Under the pieces are notes generated by a model. It was given only the letters and a program-made list of their open reading frames with translations, had not been told where the DNA came from and ran no database searches. The position numbers were made by a program, and so were the translations under genes. Below are positions 6,235 through 9,584 of a stretch of 9,584 bases of DNA, piece after piece. Positions within the stretch are counted from its first letter, which is position 1. Each line of letters starts with the position of its first letter. The DNA is taken from positions 1 through 9,584 of the forward strand of contig JBKDJY010000162.1 in assembly GCA_046345275.1 (NCBI GenBank). Direction: 5' to 3'. The stretch comes from UBA4416 sp046345275 (GTDB lineage Bacteria; Bacteroidota; Bacteroidia; B-17B0; Aurantibacillaceae).

Positions 6235-8874
6235 TTATTTCTTTTTTATTGATTTTTTTATTCCAATTTTTTTAGGTGCTACCTTTTTGTTAGCTGCTTT
6301 TTTCACTGAAGTTTTTTTAGCAGGCACTTTTTCTTTAGGTATTTTCACAACTTTTGATTTTTTTGTAGCAGTTTTCTTAGCACCTTTCTTATCAAATGCT
6401 TTTGGAACTTGAATAACAATCATTGCTTTTACATCATCTAACGTTAATTTTGATAATTCTTCAGGCGTAAATTTACCACCACCACTTTTAATTAATTTCA
6501 ATTGAAGTTTTCCAAATTTGATTTGTGGCCCCCAACGCGCATTTTCAACTGAAATTTTTTCTTCAGGCCAATTTTGGATATAACGGTTAGCTTCTTTCTC
6601 AATTTTTTTCTCAATCAATTCATTAATATCTTTTTGTGATAAATTATCAAAATCATATGCACGAGGCACATTGATGAACATCCCTTCATATTTAATAAAT
6701 GGCCCAAAGCGTCCTTTACCTTTAGTGACGCCTTTTCCATGATAATGAGCAATTGGGGAATCTGCTAATTCTTTTTCTTTAATAATTTCAATGGCCTTTT
6801 CCATATCCATCGTTAAAGGATCGATGGTTCGAGGAATCGAAATAAACGACTCATCTAATTTAATATATGGACCAAAACGACCAACGCCAATGACAACTTC
6901 TTTGCCTTCATAAGTGCCTAAATTCATTGGCAACTTAAATAAATCTAATGCTTCTTCAAAGGTTATGGTTTCTAAATTTTGAGTTTTTCTTAAACTAGCA
7001 AATTTGGCAACTTCTCCTGTTTCTTCATTTGTTTCACCAATTTGTGCTAAAGGACCAAAGCGTCCTATCCTCACTATGAGAGGTTTCCCACTAACAGGAT
7101 CAACACCTAAACGACGTTCTCCACTTGCACGTTCGCTATTTTCCATCGTGATTTCAACTGTTTTATGGAAAGGACGATAAAACTCTCCCAACATTTTTTG
7201 CCAATCTAAATTACCATCAGCAATTTCATCAAACTCTTCTTCAACCTTTGCAGTAAAATTAAAATCTAAAATAGTTGGGAAATATTGTAATAAAAAATCA
7301 TTGACAACTGTTCCAATATCTGTTGGGAATAATTTTGATTTTTCTGCTCCAGTATTTTCTGTTTTAATTTCCTTGGTTAAGTTTTGATTTTTCAAGGTTA
7401 AGCTTACATAATTCCTTGGAGTTCCTTCTCTATCAGTCTTCTCAACGTAATTGCGCTTTTGTACAGTGCTGATTGTTGGTGCATAGGTTGATGGACGACC
7501 TATACCCAATTCTTCCAATTTTTTTACTAAACTAGCTTCGGTATAACGTGCAGGATGATGCGTAAAACGTTGGGTTGCAGAAATCTCTTTGCTTGCTATT
7601 TTTTCTCCAACTTTCAAAGGTGGTAATATTGATGCGTTTTCTTCATCGGAATCTTCGTCATCAGTTCCTTCCATATATACTTTTAAAAAACCATCAAATT
7701 TTAATACTTCGCCTTGTGCTACAAAAACTTCAGAAGCTCCACTTACATCAACTTTAACTGTTGTTTTCTCCAACTCAGCATCACTCATTTGACTGGCAAT
7801 GGTGCGTTTCCAAATTAAATCGTACAATCTAATTTCGTTTCGTTCTCCATCAATAACTGTTCTATCAATGTAGGTAGGGCGTATGGCTTCATGGGCTTCC
7901 TGAGCACCTTTACTTTTATTTTTATATTTTCGTGGGCTATAATATTTTGCGCCATAATTTGCATTGATGGCTTTGCTTGTTTGATCCAGCGAAGTATCAG
8001 ATAAATTAACAGAGTCTGTTCTCATGTATGTAATCCTACCTGCTTCATACAAACGCTGAGCTACTTGCATTGTTTGGGCAACCGAAAAACCTAATTTACG
8101 CGCAGCTTCTTGTTGTAAGGTTGATGTTGTGAAAGGTGCAGCTGGAGAACGTTTGGTAGGTTTTGTTTCTAAACTTAAAATGGTGTATGCCGCAGTTTTA
8201 CATTTTTCTAAAAAAGATTGAGCCTCCGCTTCAGTTACAAATCGTTTATCTAACTCCGCTTTTAACAAACCATTTCCTACTGAAAAAATTGCAGATACTT
8301 TAAAGGCTGATGTTGAATTAAATTTTTGTATTTCACGTTCGCGTTCAACAATTAAACGAACGGCAACTGATTGCACACGACCAGCAGATAAACTCGGACG
8401 AACTTTGCGCCATAAAATAGGTGATAATTCAAAACCAACTAACCTATCTAACACACGTCGTGCTTGTTGCGCATTAACAAGGTTAATGTCAATGACGCGG
8501 GGATTTTCAATGGCTTTTAAAATTGCAGGCTTTGTAATTTCATGAAAAACAATTCGTTTTGTATTTTTTTGAGTCAAATTCAATGTTTCATATAAATGCC
8601 AGCTAATAGCCTCTCCTTCTCGGTCTTCATCGGAAGCCAACCATACCATATCGGCAGCTTTACTTAGTTTTTTGAGTTCTGAAATTACTTTTTCTTTGTC
8701 TGGCTGAACTTCATAAGTGGGAGTAAAATTATTTTCAATATCTACACCAAAACCTTTTTTAACTAAATCTCTAATGTGTCCAAAGCTTGATTTTACAATG
8801 AAATCTTTGCCTAAAAATCCTTCTATGGTTTTTGCTTTTGCTGGAGATTCAACAATGACTAAATTTTTTGACAT
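6235..8874 (-). CDS. topA: DNA topoisomerase I (type IA)
   Basis: This enzyme relaxes negative supercoils behind polymerases by transient single-strand cleavage. The N-terminal Toprim domain (about 3-115) has VESPAKAKTIEGF with E9 and the acidic triad in SDEDREGE (D82, D84, E86). The type IA core follows, with AQQARRVLDRLVG (136-147), LSAGRVQSVAVR (162-173) and the catalytic tyrosine Y283 in ITYMRTDS, with R285 beside it. After about residue 585 there are four repeats with a G/A-R-F/W-G-P core: IGRFGPLAQIG, GVGRFGPYIK, GKGRFGPFIK and ENARWGPQIK. No four-cysteine zinc ribbons occur; the only cysteine is C225. The protein ends in a lysine-rich tail with 24 Lys in the last 56 residues, likely a flexible DNA-binding extension. 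The 879 residues suit the family. ATG at 8874 begins directly with MSKNLVIVES. It is the probable first gene of a two-gene transcript. Confidence 0.98.
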   Translation of the reverse strand: MSKNLVIVESPAKAKTIEGFLGKDFIVKSSFGHIRDLVKKGFGVDIENNFTPTYEVQPDKEKVISELKKLSKAADMVWLASDEDREGEAISWHLYETLNLTQKNTKRIVFHEITKPAILKAIENPRVIDINLVNAQQARRVLDRLVGFELSPILWRKVRPSLSAGRVQSVAVRLIVEREREIQKFNSTSAFKVSAIFSVGNGLLKAELDKRFVTEAEAQSFLEKCKTAAYTILSLETKPTKRSPAAPFTTSTLQQEAARKLGFSVAQTMQVAQRLYEAGRITYMRTDSVNLSDTSLDQTSKAINANYGAKYYSPRKYKNKSKGAQEAHEAIRPTYIDRTVIDGERNEIRLYDLIWKRTIASQMSDAELEKTTVKVDVSGASEVFVAQGEVLKFDGFLKVYMEGTDDEDSDEENASILPPLKVGEKIASKEISATQRFTHHPARYTEASLVKKLEELGIGRPSTYAPTISTVQKRNYVEKTDREGTPRNYVSLTLKNQNLTKEIKTENTGAEKSKLFPTDIGTVVNDFLLQYFPTILDFNFTAKVEEEFDEIADGNLDWQKMLGEFYRPFHKTVEITMENSERASGERRLGVDPVSGKPLIVRIGRFGPLAQIGETNEETGEVAKFASLRKTQNLETITFEEALDLFKLPMNLGTYEGKEVVIGVGRFGPYIKLDESFISIPRTIDPLTMDMEKAIEIIKEKELADSPIAHYHGKGVTKGKGRFGPFIKYEGMFINVPRAYDFDNLSQKDINELIEKKIEKEANRYIQNWPEEKISVENARWGPQIKFGKLQLKLIKSGGGKFTPEELSKLTLDDVKAMIVIQVPKAFDKKGAKKTATKKSKVVKIPKEKVPAKKTSVKKAANKKVAPKKIGIKKSIKKK

Positions 8875-9291
8875 ATTTTATTATATATATATTATAAAGT
8901 TGAATTTTAAATCAAAAAGAGGATAACATTTAATATAAATCTTTTTGATATTTGCTGCAAAGAAAAAAAATAAAATCTGATAAATCCTAATTAAAATTTT
9001 TATTGCTCTCACATTTTTTAGCTTACCTCTGATTTTCATTGATTTAAATAATTGATTTTTAATTGTTTAAATAATTTAGAATTATTTTCATTGAATCATC
9101 TAAAAATTAATTTATCTGTGAATTAAAAAAGCACATTCTTTATTTATCCATAGAAGATAAATAGTTAATGCCTGAAAAATTAAAATGTGTGAATAATGTA
9201 AGTTATTTAAAAAGTTTTACAACACAAAAGCCTTTCAATTAGTTCACCTTTGTCATCAGCAATAAGCTATAAAATTTAAAAAAATCGAATC
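8875..9291. other. 417-nt divergent intergenic region between topA and the YtxH gene
   Basis: This very AT-rich spacer must hold the promoters of two divergent genes, but I cannot place either with confidence. Next to topA is an alternating TA tract (8882-8892) and an inverted repeat listed separately. On the plus strand CACCTTTG at 9245-9252 is one mismatch from the -7 consensus TAnnTTTG and would put a start about 30 nt before the YtxH ATG, but no TTG lies at the right distance upstream. TTTTCATTGA occurs at 9033-9042 and again at 9085-9094, and TTTAAATAATT at 9043-9053 and 9066-9076. In such AT-rich sequence these may be chance. No RNA gene or credible ORF was found. Confidence 0.6.
8911..8949. 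promoter_or_regulatory. Perfect 10-bp inverted repeat upstream of topA
   Basis: ATCAAAAAGA at 8911-8920 and TCTTTTTGAT at 8940-8949 are exact inverse complements separated by 19 nt, beginning 37 nt upstream of the topA start codon. Half-site centres are about 29 nt apart, close to three helical turns, so it could bind a protein on one face. Alternatively it could form a hairpin in the topA leader. No known operator is recognised. Confidence 0.4.
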
Positions 9292-9555
9292 ATGAGTACA
9301 GGAAAAGTATTATTAGGTGTATTAGCAGGTGTAGCAACAGGCGCATTATTGGGTGTATTGCTAGCGCCAGATAAAGGTTCAGAAACAAGAAAAAAGATTA
9401 TAAAGAAGGGTTCGGATTCATTCGATGATTTGAAAGAAAGACTGGATGATTTTATCAATAGTTTTAAAGAAAAATTCGAAGCAGAAAAAGAAAACGCTAA
9501 GGACTTCGTTGAAAATGGAAAGGCCAAAGTTCAGGAAAAATTTAACACCAAGTAA
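9292..9555 (+). CDS. YtxH-domain small membrane protein
   Basis: This 87-residue protein has one N-terminal glycine/alanine-rich membrane helix (about 5-25, VLLGVLAGVATGALLGVLLA). It is followed by the YtxH hallmark APDKGSETRKKI (25-36) and a highly charged helical tail (about 40-87) likely to form an amphipathic or coiled-coil segment in the cytoplasm. YtxH-type proteins are often linked to general stress and envelope functions, but no biochemical role is established for this one. ATG at 9292 sits after an A-rich stretch with no Shine-Dalgarno motif. It is divergent from topA, and a possible next gene starts 22 nt after its stop, suggesting an operon continuing beyond the window. Confidence 0.9.
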   Translation: MSTGKVLLGVLAGVATGALLGVLLAPDKGSETRKKIIKKGSDSFDDLKERLDDFINSFKEKFEAEKENAKDFVENGKAKVQEKFNTK

Positions 9556-9577
9556 TTATTATTAAAAAAGGTTGACC

Positions 9578-9584
9578 ATGGAAG
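9578..9584 (+). CDS. Possible start of a further gene cut by the window edge
   Basis: An ATG at 9578, followed by GAA, begins 22 nt after the YtxH stop codon and 6 nt after an AAAAAAGG tract that could help ribosome binding. In many Bacteroidota a small membrane or holin-like protein follows a YtxH gene, which would fit. Only two codons are visible, so identity cannot be judged. Confidence 0.3.

Noticed and set aside
8918..8962. A minus-strand topA promoter, TTTG-N20-TATATTAA.
   Set aside because: The -7 element has two mismatches to TAnnTTTG, and similar matches are easy to find in this AT-rich stretch.
9033..9094. Paired direct repeats TTTTCATTGA and TTTAAATAATT, considered as a regulatory or attachment site.
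   Set aside because: The copies are short and AT-biased with no bounded element or integrase nearby, so chance is the better explanation.
9168..9242. A 24-codon ORF upstream of the YtxH gene.
   Set aside because: It is too short, has no recognisable features, and lies in AT-rich spacer where such ORFs are common.

Overview
The window looks like an ordinary chromosomal segment of a Bacteroidota bacterium. The evidence is strongly AT-rich DNA with AT-only spacers, start codons that lack a Shine-Dalgarno motif, TTG/TAnnTTTG-type promoter matches, and protein sequences (4-hydroxyphenylpyruvate dioxygenase, a topoisomerase I with RFGP-type C-terminal repeats, a PitA-like phosphate carrier) of the kind typical of that phylum. 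The topoisomerase looks closer to Chitinophagales/Sphingobacteriales than to Flavobacterium, but this is recall and not a search result.

Layout. Positions 1-283 are a non-coding leader that opens in a GATA tetranucleotide repeat and contains overlapping hairpins. Two plus-strand membrane transporters follow: a NorM-type MATE exporter (284-1645, TTG start) and a Pit-family inorganic phosphate transporter (1818-3215) with its own probable promoter. The phosphate gene converges on hpd, and a 14-bp inverted repeat with flanking A and T runs (3221-3259) can serve as a terminator for both strands.

The minus strand then carries, in order of transcription, topA (8874-6235), an unrecognised secreted, probably beta-propeller protein (6225-4654) that starts 9 nt after topA and is probably cotranscribed with it, and hpd (4443-3283), which lies behind a 210-bp gap containing a likely terminator. 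The 417-bp divergent spacer 8875-9291 contains a perfect 10-bp inverted repeat just upstream of topA. On its far side is a small YtxH-type membrane protein gene on the plus strand (9292-9555), followed by what may be the first codons of another gene at the window edge.

The genes do not form one pathway. They cover drug/cation antiport, phosphate uptake, tyrosine catabolism, DNA supercoiling and envelope or stress functions. I found no mobile element, CRISPR array, tRNA or rRNA, and no convincing novel multi-gene system. The items most worth a second look are the MATE start codon embedded in a promoter motif, the alternative hairpins at 72-134, the inverted repeat before topA, and the uncharacterised secreted protein coupled to topA.
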